Below are positions 49,684 to 59,482 of a stretch of DNA of 64,000 nt, piece by piece. Both the position numbers and the translations under genes were made by a program. Source of the DNA: Rhyacophila brunnea (Eukaryota; Arthropoda; Insecta; Trichoptera; Rhyacophilidae); contig JAGYXB010000508.1 in assembly GCA_022495005.1 (NCBI GenBank), positions 1,116,001 through 1,180,000 on the forward strand, in the 5' to 3' direction. The notes under the pieces were generated by a model. That model ran no database searches. It saw only the letters and a list, made by a program, of their open reading frames with translations, and was not told the origin of the DNA. How positions within the stretch are numbered: position 1 is the first letter of the stretch; every line of letters starts with the position of its first letter.

Positions 49684-49992
49684 TTAGGACAAAATAACGA
49701 ACGAGTACATAATCCGAAACAAATAACTGTAGTCTTTAGGAGGTAAGTCATCGTGTTTTGGAAAAGAAATATTCAAAAAGAAACACGATGCTTGTTGGGT
49801 GCCAATGTCATATAATTGCTTTAATGGGGGTTTAGGAAGGATGGGATCAGGAACGGGATATAGGATAGGGATAGGTTTGGGGATATAGGAATAGGGATAA
49901 GCATGAGACTCGGGGAAATAGGATGCAGGGTCGTGGGTGGTTTGACTTATTACCTCTAATACCTCAGTTACCTGTCCGGTTACTATACTCAT
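49684..49992 (-). CDS. Small ORF starting in U5 and crossing the primer site
   Basis: An ATG at 49990-49992 (minus) opens a 102-codon frame that runs out of the right LTR, across the primer-binding site and into the interior. The start (MSIVTGQVTEVLEVISQTTH) is followed by a tyrosine/proline-rich repetitive stretch (YIPKPIPILYPVPDPILPKP). In the left LTR the same ATG at 43678-43680 gives 61 codons with a similar Pro/Tyr-rich tail despite many base differences. Some LTR elements begin gag inside the LTR, but no gag homology is visible, so this may be only an accident of the G-rich repeat read backwards. Confidence 0.2.
   Translation of the reverse strand: MSIVTGQVTEVLEVISQTTHDPASYFPESHAYPYSYIPKPIPILYPVPDPILPKPPLKQLYDIGTQQASCFFLNISFPKHDDLPPKDYSYLFRIMYSFVILS
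49794..49804 (-). promoter_or_regulatory. Putative tRNA-Lys primer-binding site
   Basis: The minus strand reads TGGCACCCAAC one nucleotide after the end of the right LTR. The plus strand, GTTGGGTGCCA, equals the 3' end of a tRNA with CCA added and differs by one base from the GTTGGGCG-CCA end that I recall for animal cytosolic tRNA-Lys(CTT). The match is 10 of 11; beyond it (AAGC...) complementarity is lost. Confidence 0.65.
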
Positions 49993-50742
49993 TCGTGTAG
50001 GTTCCTAGATTAATAAAAAGCATAATGAATATGGAATAAATATAAGTATCTCGGATTGAGCGCCACTCTATGATGATGCATAGAGACAATAGTGATAAGG
50101 AAAATTAAATGAAAAGCAAGTAGAGAAATTTCAACAATTGTATATTAATAAATAAGATAACTTGCGGGCTACAGTGTATAAAAATGTATAATTACTTAAG
50201 TGAATCACGAGCACCTAATGCGATACAATATTTAAATAAATAAGAACAAAAACCCAAAAGCTAATTCGAAACAAAGACTACTTCGGTGGACCGTAACATA
50301 AATGAACAATAAATACCAATTATACAAAAGGCTCTCCAGCCTTTTCGCTGCCCTCGATTCCTTCCAGGACGGAATCGAGGAGTGCGTCTTCAAACGTGTG
50401 GGGACCGTGGAGTTACTCCGATCTCCTGGCGTGGGGGGGACGTCCTTCAGATGATCATCGTCCACGTCTCCAAAACGTCAGGAAATCGAAAGCCCTGTGC
50501 CCAGGGCCCGAGGCTCGGAACTGGCCAAGACGTCTGCTTCCTTCGAACGATCAGGACTGAGAGCCGACTCTCGCTTCGCCTACGTGTCAAAAGCCCGCTA
50601 GCTCCGATAGCGCCGGAAATAGTGTCACGAACTCCGTACAAACTATCCCGTGCGCAGGCGCGATCCGGTCGTACTTTTGCGTAGTGTTGCCCTCGTAAAG
50701 ACTTCCTCGACTTAGTGTGTTATGTTATAAAATAACATGACA
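49806..50742 (-). repeat. Right long terminal repeat
   Basis: 937 bp, the mate of 43493-44428. In the minus orientation this is the 5' LTR, with U5 ending at 49806 beside the primer-binding site. It contains the tRNA-Lys-like blocks AGCATGAGACTC at 49900-49911 and CAGGGTCGTGGGT at 49926-49938 (plus strand), the same hairpins as the left copy, and a CpG-rich portion at 50344-50700. Plus-strand TATAAAA lies near 50180. Confidence 0.93.
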
Positions 50743-50746
50743 AGTA

Positions 50747-51822
50747 TAAGTGTAAAAGGGTATGGAGACGTAGCAGGTGATGAAGAGAAAGCATAAGGGT
50801 TCAGTTGTATAGTCTTTGAATTTTTTTTATTGCCTATTACCACGCTGACGTTAGACTTTATATTCACCCTGGAGAAACTTTTGCACATGAGAGAAAACAG
50901 TTTACATATAAAATGTAAAACTCTTTACTTCTTGACTTTATGTACATCATCTCAAATAGGTATAGTTAATGTTGTACCGACTCAATTTTCCAGTTAACGC
51001 AAGAAGCGAAAGCCAAATTTAGTCATGATCTCTATCGCAGGCCAAAACGAGTACGTAACAGTATGCCGGTAAGAAAATTGCGGTAGTCTTATAATAGTGT
51101 TATTAGAATAATCGGCCGAGGCTGTGATTATTACGTATAAAAAGTTAAACTAATTATGCTACAAGCTTAGTAGAGCTCATTATCTTAGCTTGAATTTTGT
51201 TTTAGTAAATAGAGTTTTGTTAAAATTTAAGTTTAGTTTTTATTATAAAATGTAAATAGATTCAAGCACAAAGAAAGTTGAGAAAAAGATTAAACTCGAA
51301 CTGTTATACTAATTAAGGTTTTTAAATTAAAACTAAGTATATTTAAATAATGGAGACGTCCTCTTTCGAGGATTTTCCGTTGTGAAATTTCTCCAATAGA
51401 AAAATGTTGCTTTTTATTACCACCCAAACGTACTAATTATATGATAAAAAATAAATCGGTGTGTGTACTTATGTACGCGCGTTAGAAGTTATACTTCTAT
51501 GGCGTAACAAAACAATAACAAAACTCGTGATAAATAGATTCTTTGGCTAGCTCATAATTATCTTGTTAAATTACACACTCAAGAAAAAGGGCCGCTTATT
51601 GGAACACCATTGGTTTATTTATATACACATTAATTTATATTACTCAATTATATAATGGTTTCTCGTTGTTTTTACTTTTAAAGTACCAACTGTCACTCAG
51701 ACGTTTAATCGTTTGTTTACGTAAGGAATTGCAAATGGCCGACAATAATTAATTCGCTGCCTAGGCAACGGAACAATTCTAAACTATAATATTATACTGT
51801 ATAATCGTCACGATTGCAGTAT
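50747..51822. other. AT-rich DNA, no gene seen
   Basis: No gene or repeat boundary recognised. Confidence 0.5.
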
Positions 51823-51903
51823 CATATTGTGGCGTAAAGGTAGTGCGTTCGGCTAATAACCGAACAATCAGTGGTTCGAATCCAATCGAGTGCGTTTTTT
51901 TTT
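51823..51903 (+). tRNA. tRNA-Ile(AAT)-like sequence, probable pseudogene or SINE head
   Basis: The anticodon arm is perfect: TTCGG-CTAATAA-CCGAA at 51848-51864 with anticodon AAT. The D stem GCGT/GTGC pairs with wobbles (51832-51835 with 51843-51846), with G/A-rich loop AAAGGTA. The T arm has the canonical loop TTCGAAT (51875-51881) with four of five pairs, so box B GGTTCGAATCC is intact. A run of nine T residues at 51895-51903 would end RNA polymerase III transcription. The acceptor stem does not pair (CATATTG against CGAGTGC), so it is unlikely to be a functional tRNA. A tRNA-derived repeat or decayed gene is more likely. Confidence 0.6.
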
Positions 51904-52399
51904 CGTGAGAAAAAATAAATTATGTGTCACATGTCACACGCCAAAAATACATTCTGATCTGATTTTCCAAACGCGTTAAAAGAAGTATAACTTGAAAAAT
52001 ATTCGATACGCATTAATTATTTTGCCGATTGCAAGAGTTATCTGTTCTTGTAATTTGATTCATTCACCGACTCCAAATCAACCAGTTTAACTGATATTGG
52101 TATTACACACATATACAACCATTCTATATGTATTCCGCGTCACTAATATCACTTACTTATTACATCATATTAATAATTAATACTATTATTAATCATTGTA
52201 TTATTTTTCAACTCAATAACGAGTTATTTTATGGGAAATCAAATTATCCCTAATTATTTTCGTTTATAATTATTATACTTCGAGGCTTCACAATAAAATA
52301 CTTGGAGATTAACATCACTAAGTACCTATACTGATATCACTTTCCATTAGACTATATTATGAAGGAATGGTGTTAAAAGTTATTCCGCTTCCGAATACA
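51904..52399. other. AT-rich DNA, no gene seen
   Basis: No gene recognised. Confidence 0.5.
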
Positions 52400-52640
52400 C
52401 AACAGAGATTGTGGCGGATTTATTGGCCAACAGACCACAAAAGAAACTAACAGATAAGGAGGTTGTTGAAAAGACAGTGGGTCGTACATTTTGTTTGGTG
52501 AGTGAATAAACTGCTGGAAAACTGCAATCACATAACCACAAACTATCGGAAAATAGTTAGGAATTACGAAGAGTTGATATAGTTAAGAGATACCTTTATA
52601 TAGAAGTAGATCGACCTCGACTGATGATGATGAATTTTTA
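52400..52640 (+). pseudogene. Possible LINE 3'-end relic
   Basis: A moderately GC block ends TCGACCTCGACTGATGATGATGA, resembling the short TGA/ATG triplet tails that terminate RTE-type LINEs. No clear reverse-transcriptase motif survives upstream, so the call rests on the tail and composition only. Confidence 0.25.
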
Positions 52641-53039
52641 ATTAAAATATCTGTGTGAATCAGGTCATTCAGAATAAGACGTCATTTAGTTAATGCCTGT
52701 GTAAAGCCATTGGATTTTACTATGTTTGTTTCTTAATATTGCGGATAACATTACAGCCATAACATAAATGCTCATTTCATTCCGCAGGGTATACTTTACT
52801 AAACGGTTTATTCATTTACGATTCGTATTTCAGTTGACTTCCTTCCTGAAGTAAAACGTAATGAAAATTAGAAATAAATGTATAATGTTTTCATCAAACT
52901 GAGAATTACAAACACATTTTGTTGTTGTGATATGTCATATCCAAATAATATTACACAATTATACATAATGGATAATTTTATATTATGAAAATAAAGATAA
53001 TATAAATTGAACTTAAGGTTTAATAATAAAGGCTTTGTT

Positions 53040-53130
53040 CAGACACGGCGAATTCCGCGCGTATTGGATCGCGCGGAAATTAGTAGCTATTTAGAAAGAC
53101 GCAGTTTCCGCGCGGAAACTAAGCTCGATT
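53040..53130. repeat. CpG-rich palindromic cluster
   Basis: Within 90 bp of otherwise AT-rich DNA there are AATTCCGCGCG, GATCGCGCGGAAA and the perfect 14-bp palindrome TTTCCGCGCGGAAA (53105-53118). Repeated CGCGCGGAA words on both strands look like subterminal transposase-binding repeats of a decayed DNA transposon (inference). No matching second terminus was found. Confidence 0.4.
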
Positions 53131-53541
53131 CTTCATTGAAACATATAGGTAAGTCGAAAAAGTAATTTTACGTATATTTTTAGTGCTCTGCCAAAAAATA
53201 ATAAAAAATCAATGAAAAGGGTAATATTGGGTGCACCCAGTATTATTAAGAGATATGATTAAACATGTCTAATTTTCACAGCTTTATATCCCAAATTGAT
53301 AAAACTTGAGAATTAAAGTTTTCTTCATTATTTTATAGGAATACCTACTCTAGTTATGCATATCCCAAATTAAATTTCATTTCTTCATTTCATAAATAAA
53401 CAATTATTCAAGCGCTCCACTTCCACATTTAAACATTTATATAGAAAATCATCAAAAAATATGTAGTACATGGTCATAAGATACATTGAAATTCATGTTA
53501 TTTTTAATATTAACAAAAACTAATTTAATTGTCACATATCT

Positions 53542-55709
53542 TCTAATATATAAAAATTAATATTTGTTTCTTGGTTTGTTTGTTTGTTCGTATTGAATGC
53601 ACTGCCATACCGTTCATCCGATTGCAATAAAACTTTGTTAACTTATTGCTTGCATGTCCGTAAAGAGTATAGGCTATATCTTATATATAAAAATGAATGT
53701 CTGTCTGTCTGTATGCCTGTTTGTCTGTCTGTCTTTCTGTCTGTCCCGTATGCGTTCCTATACCATTCATCCGACTCGTAAATGGTTGTATGCACACCCG
53801 CAAAGGTTTCTGAATTAGGAAAATCATCATCTTCTTCTAATTCATCATTCTATTTTCTTTTATTCGTATGGTTCCTATACCATTCATCCGATTGCAATGA
53901 AACTTTCGTCAGTTATTGTACACACACCCGCAAAGGTTTCTAAATTAGAATAACCATCTTTTTCTACTTCTTCTTCATTATATCTTCTTTTATTCGTATG
54001 GTTACCATTCATCCGATTGCGATGAAACCTTCGTCAGTTGTTGTTTTAACACCCGCAAAGGTTTCTGAATAAGTATAACTATCTCTTTCTTCTTCTTCAT
54101 TGTATCTTCTTTTATTCGTATGGTTCCTATACCATTCATCTAATTGCGATGAAACCTTCGTCAGTTGTTGTGGTAACACCCGAAAAGGTTTCTGAATAAG
54201 TACGACCATATTCTTCTTCTTCTTCGTCATCATTCTATCGTTTTTTATTTGTATGGTCCCTATACCATTCATCCGATTGCGATGAAACTTTCGTTAGTGG
54301 TTGTGCCAACACCTGTGAAGGTTTCTGAATTAGTACAACCATCTGCTTCTTCTTCATTCTATCTTCTTTTATTTGTATGGTCCCTATACCATTCATCCGA
54401 TTGCGATGAAACTTTTGTTAGTGGTTGTGCCAACACCTGCAAAGGTTTCTGAATTAGTACAACCATCTTCTTCTTCTTCTTCATTATATCTTTTTTTATT
54501 CGTATGGTTCCTATACCATTCATCCAATTGCAATGAAACCTTCGTCAGTTGTTGTGGTAACACCCGCAAAGGTTTCTGAATAAGTACAACCATATTATTC
54601 TTCTTCTTTTTCGTCATCAATCTATCTTCTTTTATTTGTATGGTCCCTATACCATTCATCCGATTGCGATGAAACTTTCGTTAGTGGTTGTGCCAACACC
54701 TGTGAAGGTTTCTGAATTAGTACAACCATCTTCTTCTTCTTCTTCATTATATCTTATGGTTTCTATACTTTATACATTATTCTTATGGTTCCTATACCAT
54801 TCATCCGATTGCGATGAAACATTCGTTAGTTGTTGTGGTAACACCCGCAAAGGTTTCTGAATAAGTACAACTATCTTTTTTTCTTCTTCTTCATCATTCT
54901 ATATTCTTTTATTTGTATGGTCCCTATACTATTCATCCGATTGCGATGAAACTTTCGTTAGTGGTTGTGCCAACACCTGCAAAGGTTTCTGAATTAGTAC
55001 AACCATCTTCTTCTTCTTCTTTATTACATCTTCTTTTATTCGTATGGTTTCTACATTAATCATCCGATTGAGATGAAACCTTCGTCAGTTGTTGTGGTAA
55101 CACCCGCAAAGGTTTCTAAATTAGTACAACCATCTTCTTCTTTTATTTTATGTTCTTCTATTCGTATTCCATTCATTCGATTGCAATAAAACTTTCGTCA
55201 ATAATTGTGCCAAAACCCGCAAAGGTTTCTGAATTAGAATAACCATCTCCTTCTTCTTCTATTAGCAATGAAACTTTGGTGAGTTGTTGTGCGCATGCCC
55301 ACAAAGATTTCTGAATTAGAAAATCATCTTCTTCTTCTTCTATTCGTATGCGTTCCTATAACATTCATCCGATTGCGATGTCAGTTGTTGTGTGCACACC
55401 AGCGAAGGTTTCTAAATTAGTATTATGTATATAAAATACAACGTTTATTGTTTGTTTGTTCCATGCAACTTTCATTTTTTTTTTACTACATATTAATAAC
55501 ATTAATAACGTTTGCATATTTTGGATTTGATTTTAATTTAGTGGTTTTTTGTTTGACCTTTACTCCTATTAGAATTATTTTCGTATTACCATATTGTATA
55601 ACACAGATATTTTAATATTACAAAAATAATTACCTCTTACTATTTTTTAAATATCTAAGATAAATATAACCACGAAGCGACCCTGTGCAAAGCCGGGTAC
55701 TTCAGCTAG
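53542..55709 (+). mobile_element. Non-autonomous Helitron 2
   Basis: Same family as 19249-21063: it starts TCTAATATATAAAAATTAAT, has a TCTG-type microsatellite at about 53698-53745, an enlarged tandem array of about 14 units, a unique 3' third, and the end CCGGGTACTTCAGCTAG (55693-55709) preceded by the ACCC...GGGT hairpin. A T follows the CTAG end as expected. It is 2168 bp, with no Rep/helicase gene. A second start-like sequence, CTTATATATAAAAATGAATG, at about 53679 repeats the composite 5' arrangement seen in copy 1. The left border is less certain because a TC also occurs three bases earlier. Confidence 0.9.
53750..55400. repeat. Tandem array of ~115-145-bp units in Helitron 2
   Basis: About 14 units with the same ATCCGATTGCGATGAAAC and CACCCGCAAAGGTTTCTGAA blocks as Helitron 1, separated by TTCTTCTTC-rich spacers. 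Anchors lie near 53764, 53880, 54007, 54135, 54266, 54391, 54517, 54651, 54796, 54928, 55057, 55170 and 55355. Some neighbouring unit pairs are nearly identical (for example around 54250-54470 and 54640-54740), indicating recent local duplication. Apparent open frames on both strands here are repeat artefacts. Confidence 0.93.
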
Positions 55710-56653
55710 TACTTAATAAAATGAGCACATTGAATTTATACTCTAATATTTTATTCAGAATAAGATTAATTCTAATTTAACTAAATAATTTAAAACGTCT
55801 TAAAAATCCAACTTAGGAAAGGTTACAAATTAAAGATACTATTGGATACCTCGATGTAAATCGTAAAGATGGTTGCATAATAATATATTGAGGGAATTCG
55901 AAATGGTACCTCAGATACATTAGAAAATTTGTGTCGCTAGATTCCAAAATCACCAAAGTCATAAATGTTGTCAATATTATTCAGTCGTGCATAAACATAA
56001 TCTAATATAAAATTTTAGTTAATTTAAAAAATATATTATTAGCTGACTTCTATAAAATTGTTGAAGAGCTTTCAAAGTTTATTTGGTTGAGTGTAAACCA
56101 CAATGTTTTACTTCAGTACGTGTGTAAACAATACTGCATATAATTTCAAGAGCCGAAGAACAGTGGCTGGGAAAAAAAGTTTTTCAAAAACATTTTTAAG
56201 AGATATCAGGTATCAAACTTCCTTTCCAATAAAAATACTGTTCCTACTTAAAAGTACGTGGTAAAGTGACGCCTTTATATTTTATCGTAGGTTTTTTTTT
56301 TTAATTAATTGTCATGATTTGACAGTAACAGTTGTTTGTCCACCCAAATTATATTTATATAATTTATTATTATTTTATTATATTATTTATTATTTATATT
56401 TTATTATATTTATTATTTATTATATTGATATTGTGTTATAACATCTTATAATATACTTTTTTGAATCACTTTGTAAACTTCTCACCATTATTAGTGTATT
56501 TAACAGAGTTATATTTACTCAGAACTTGCATTACTTAAATATTATTGTTTAAAATACGACTACACTAATGTTATCTAAAAATCGACGTGTTTGATAGATT
56601 TACTTTTGCATAGAGAATGTTTAGAATTTGATTGAGTAATTATTGTGAATAGC
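55710..56653. other. AT-rich DNA, no gene seen
   Basis: No gene recognised; a (TTA/TTAT)n low-complexity run lies at about 56350-56432. Confidence 0.5.
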
Positions 56654-57012
56654 TTAAGGCTATACTTCAGCTGAGGCAAGGTCTAAAAAGACGTGACTAC
56701 GCGACACGCAGACTGTGCAAACGACGCGTGCTGAACAAAAAATAATTTGTCATAAAAATTCAACATGCGTCCATTTAATGTTAAGTTTATTGTTATATTA
56801 GTAATAATAATAATAATATATTCATTGACATGTTTTCTTTTTCGAATAAATGCGTAACGTTTTTAGTCATCTTTACACGTTTTAAGAATATATTCCTTCG
56901 ATTCCATCACAAAACAAATTGACATGCTCACAAATCGACTATCGTTCTCCGATTGGCAACGCGTGCGAAATTTCGTCTCACCTATTGTTGAAAGTTATAT
57001 GCCGTTTCACTG
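56654..57012 (-). repeat. Dispersed ~350-bp repeat, copy 3
   Basis: Opposite-strand copy of the family at 10-350 and 11820-12180, running on the minus strand from CAGTGAAACGGC to GTATAGCCTTAA. It retains the conserved ATTAAATGGACGCATGTTG core and the ATT-triplet run. This copy is the most complete at the left end. Confidence 0.82.
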
Positions 57013-58314
57013 ATGGCTCTTAAATAAATAATTTTGTTTTCAAAATCTGTTAGTATAAATAGCTGAAATATAATATAATATTTTTTTATCAGTTGACAGT
57101 GCCGCATTGAAATGGAACAAGCCGGTCATGATTATCATTAAATTATGTGGAATAAGTACCTACTACGTATTGTGTTTTATTTTGTTTAATATAATACTTT
57201 TCAATAAACAATTGATAAATAATACCATTAAAGATACATATGATACACTTTATAATACCCATAACGTGTTCAAATAAGTAAATAAATTGACGTACTATTC
57301 CTAACAAAACAAATGTATAGATTACAGAGTAATGATGACATCAAATAAAAATCATTGCATAATATCAAATATATTATTTTAATTAGGTAAGTATAACTAT
57401 TGGAAAATTTTCTCAACAAAATTTTAATTATATTAACATAATTTTACATAATATATTATATATGTCAAGATATTGTAACACATACATATCGAATATATAC
57501 CTATCCCTGTTATGTAAAACTTCATAATTATATTATGTTATTTATATTTTGTTTAGATATGGTACAAACATAATATAATTATAAATAATTACATAGATAT
57601 ATCTTTCTACTCACACTCTTGCAACCCTTCGACGACATTGAGAGAAAATTGCCAGTGCAATCAGTACGATCGTTTGGACACATTGGGCAAAGTGAATAAA
57701 AATAAATGTTAACTCAACGATTTCAAAAGTCAAAGCATTCACTGAAAAAAAATATCAAGTAAAAGCACGTTTTTTTTTATATTTGACCTTACTCTGCATA
57801 TATATATAATATTAAATAAGAGAGACCTTCGTCCATTAAAATATTGATAGCACATGCCGATAGAATGTTTATGTTTGTTATCTTTATTAAAATTTTCAAC
57901 TTTTTTTTCTCAGGAAGCATTTTCTGTTTAATTTTATAAAATATATTTTTTTGTATATTTATAAATAGATGGAAGGGGAGGAAAATAAAATAAGGCACCC
58001 GTTGCGATAACTGAGAGTCTTCAAGACTAACACCAGCATCTTTGTAAGCTTCTATCAAAAGGATACCTCTTTTGTATAAATTTGCTTTAGAAAGCATCCG
58101 ACGGACGAGGTAAGAAATTAATTAGTTTGGGATATAAAATAAGTACTCGTCTCATGATTTTTTTTTTTAAATTCAGTACAAAATCTGATGATTAAAGATA
58201 CCTTAAATTAAAAAATATTCTAGGATTTATATTTTCGCATACTTATCTGGATTTAAAGAGTATTTTTTTCTAAATGTCACGTGGTGCATCAGGATAACCA
58301 GATTTACTCCGAAC
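57013..58314. other. AT-rich DNA, one weak coding candidate
   Basis: Mostly AT-rich. On the minus strand about 57970-58125 carries a codon-like stretch (ISYLVRRMLSKANLYKRG, then EAYKDAGVSLEDSQLSQR) with balanced amino acids and a helical look, ending at a possible donor CGG/GTGCCT. It extends as an open frame to 57789, but the tail is AT-driven. I recognise no family and see no clear splice acceptor, so it is not called as a gene. Confidence 0.35.
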
Positions 58315-59013
58315 TAAAGAATCCAATCCCGAGCCAAAATTCTGATCCCGAGATTTCGGGATTACGATTTGATAACCCCGAGATTGGAATTTTTTTCCAT
58401 TTGTAATATAATTAGTTATATTTACAAATAACATCGATAAAATCGGTCAAAAATACATCTAGTATAATTTATACTATTTAAGACATTTATTGTTAATATT
58501 GTATACATTCAATCTTGGAAATACGTAAGTTTAATGGAGTAAATAATATTTTTATATAAATAATAATGTGAATTTAATATGAGATTGCTGTTTCTGATAG
58601 TAAAGACGTTAAGAATGGGTTAGCGAGATTTAAAATAGTAAAGCAAATCATGGTGTACTTATGGACTTTCCGCTTCATAAATCTTATTAGTCAGCCAAAT
58701 ATGAAACTGCCGTAAAACGTATGATATCATGGTGGAATTACTTACTAGTGCGAAGCATTGATTTTTCCAATCTTTTTCATTTTTTATTAATTTATGTGAA
58801 AAAATAAAATGAATCGCCAACTTACATATGGGTATAAATCAAACTTCATTCAAACTCAGTTTATTTTTAATGTAGTTATTTGTTATTAAAAGTATTTTTT
58901 CTGTTATATTTTCGTTTTTATTTTATTTTCCATAAAAAATTATATAAAAATGAATCCCGAAAGTTTCGGGATTATGTTTGTCAATCCCGGAATTCATAGG
59001 TATCGAATCCCTA
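58315..59013 (-). mobile_element. hAT non-autonomous element, uninterrupted
   Basis: 699 bp with inverted ends (left TAAAGAATCCAATCCCGAGCC; right, minus strand, TAGGGATTCGATACC) and an identical 8-bp target duplication CTCCGAAC at 58307-58314 and 59014-59021. It is the same family as 19001-21472, in the opposite orientation, with the same ATCCCGAAAGTTTCGGGAT palindromic subterminal words. It has no transposase frame. It keeps the intact site (near 58787-58800) into which Helitron 1 inserted in the other copy. Confidence 0.93.
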
Positions 59014-59021
59014 CTCCGAAC

Positions 59022-59482
59022 CACTGGACTTCTCAGTTCTTATATTACCAGACATGATGGTTTTGATTTTAAACTCGTTCAGCGTAGTTTAATAGAATCA
59101 CCCACTTGCTTATATAGCGCTTTACAGTATACCAATCACATCATCTGGAAATGTCTGTCACCCAGTAATACTATACCAAAACAATGATATATTACTACGC
59201 AACAATTTAACGCAAGGTCTGCTGATTAGAATTTTCAAACGCCAATATTATCTGATTTATGGATGGCAAATATTGATTAGAGTTCTATATTTTAAAAGTT
59301 GCAATATAAGTTTAGTTTCATTGCTTCATTTCTAGGAAATAAATAATTTTGTTTTAAAATTAAACATCAAGATTTAATTACCAAAATAAAAAATATATGA
59401 CACATAAGACATAGCCAGTTCTCTACAGTGCAAAAAATGATAATAGTAGCTATATTGTTGGTGGCGATGCTTTGACGATTTT
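59022..59482. other. AT-rich DNA, no gene seen
   Basis: No gene recognised; the short frame crossing 58978-59187 straddles the hAT border and is not real. Confidence 0.5.

Larger units (their letters stand above)
44429..49805 (-). mobile_element. Interior of the LTR element, non-coding
   Basis: 5377 bp between the LTRs. The plus strand is A-rich over most of its length, with a less AT-rich zone at about 45570-47100. Frames of 60-110 codons occur on both strands (for example minus 44398-44727 and 46807-47037, plus 44423-44638 and 46387-46611), but none shows gag, protease, reverse-transcriptase, RNase H or integrase motifs, and they are not arranged as one broken polyprotein. A packaging signal would be expected near the primer-binding site (right end), but I cannot identify one by eye. 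Confidence 0.75.
43493..50742 (-). mobile_element. LTR retrotransposon derivative without gag/pol
   Basis: A 7250-bp element with direct terminal repeats at 43493-44428 and 49806-50742, each starting TGTCAT and ending ATGACA, and a 4-bp target duplication AGTA at 43489-43492 and 50743-50746. The orientation is called from a primer-binding-site match next to the right LTR (minus strand TGGCACCCAAC, one base after the LTR) and a purine-rich GAGGTTGGAGG next to the left LTR, so the element would read right to left. The 5.4-kb interior has no protease, reverse transcriptase or integrase frame; the longest open frame is about 110 codons. It therefore looks like a large non-autonomous retrotransposon derivative that depends on another element's enzymes. 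Most of the LTR length is almost identical between the two copies, pointing to recent insertion. Against this orientation, TATAAAA and several AATAAA words in the LTR lie on the plus strand, and the interior is A-rich on the plus strand. Confidence 0.88.

Noticed and set aside
54009..54860. Multiple 65-90-codon frames on both strands with repetitive sequence
   Set aside because: Artefacts of the Helitron tandem array; the same peptide repeats in step with the DNA unit.
53542..55740. Possibility that Helitron 2 also sits in a hAT element, because its right flank TACTTAATAAAATGAG resembles that of Helitron 1
   Set aside because: The resemblance stops after about 15 AT-rich bases, and no hAT ends or CCCGGG-type words flank copy 2.
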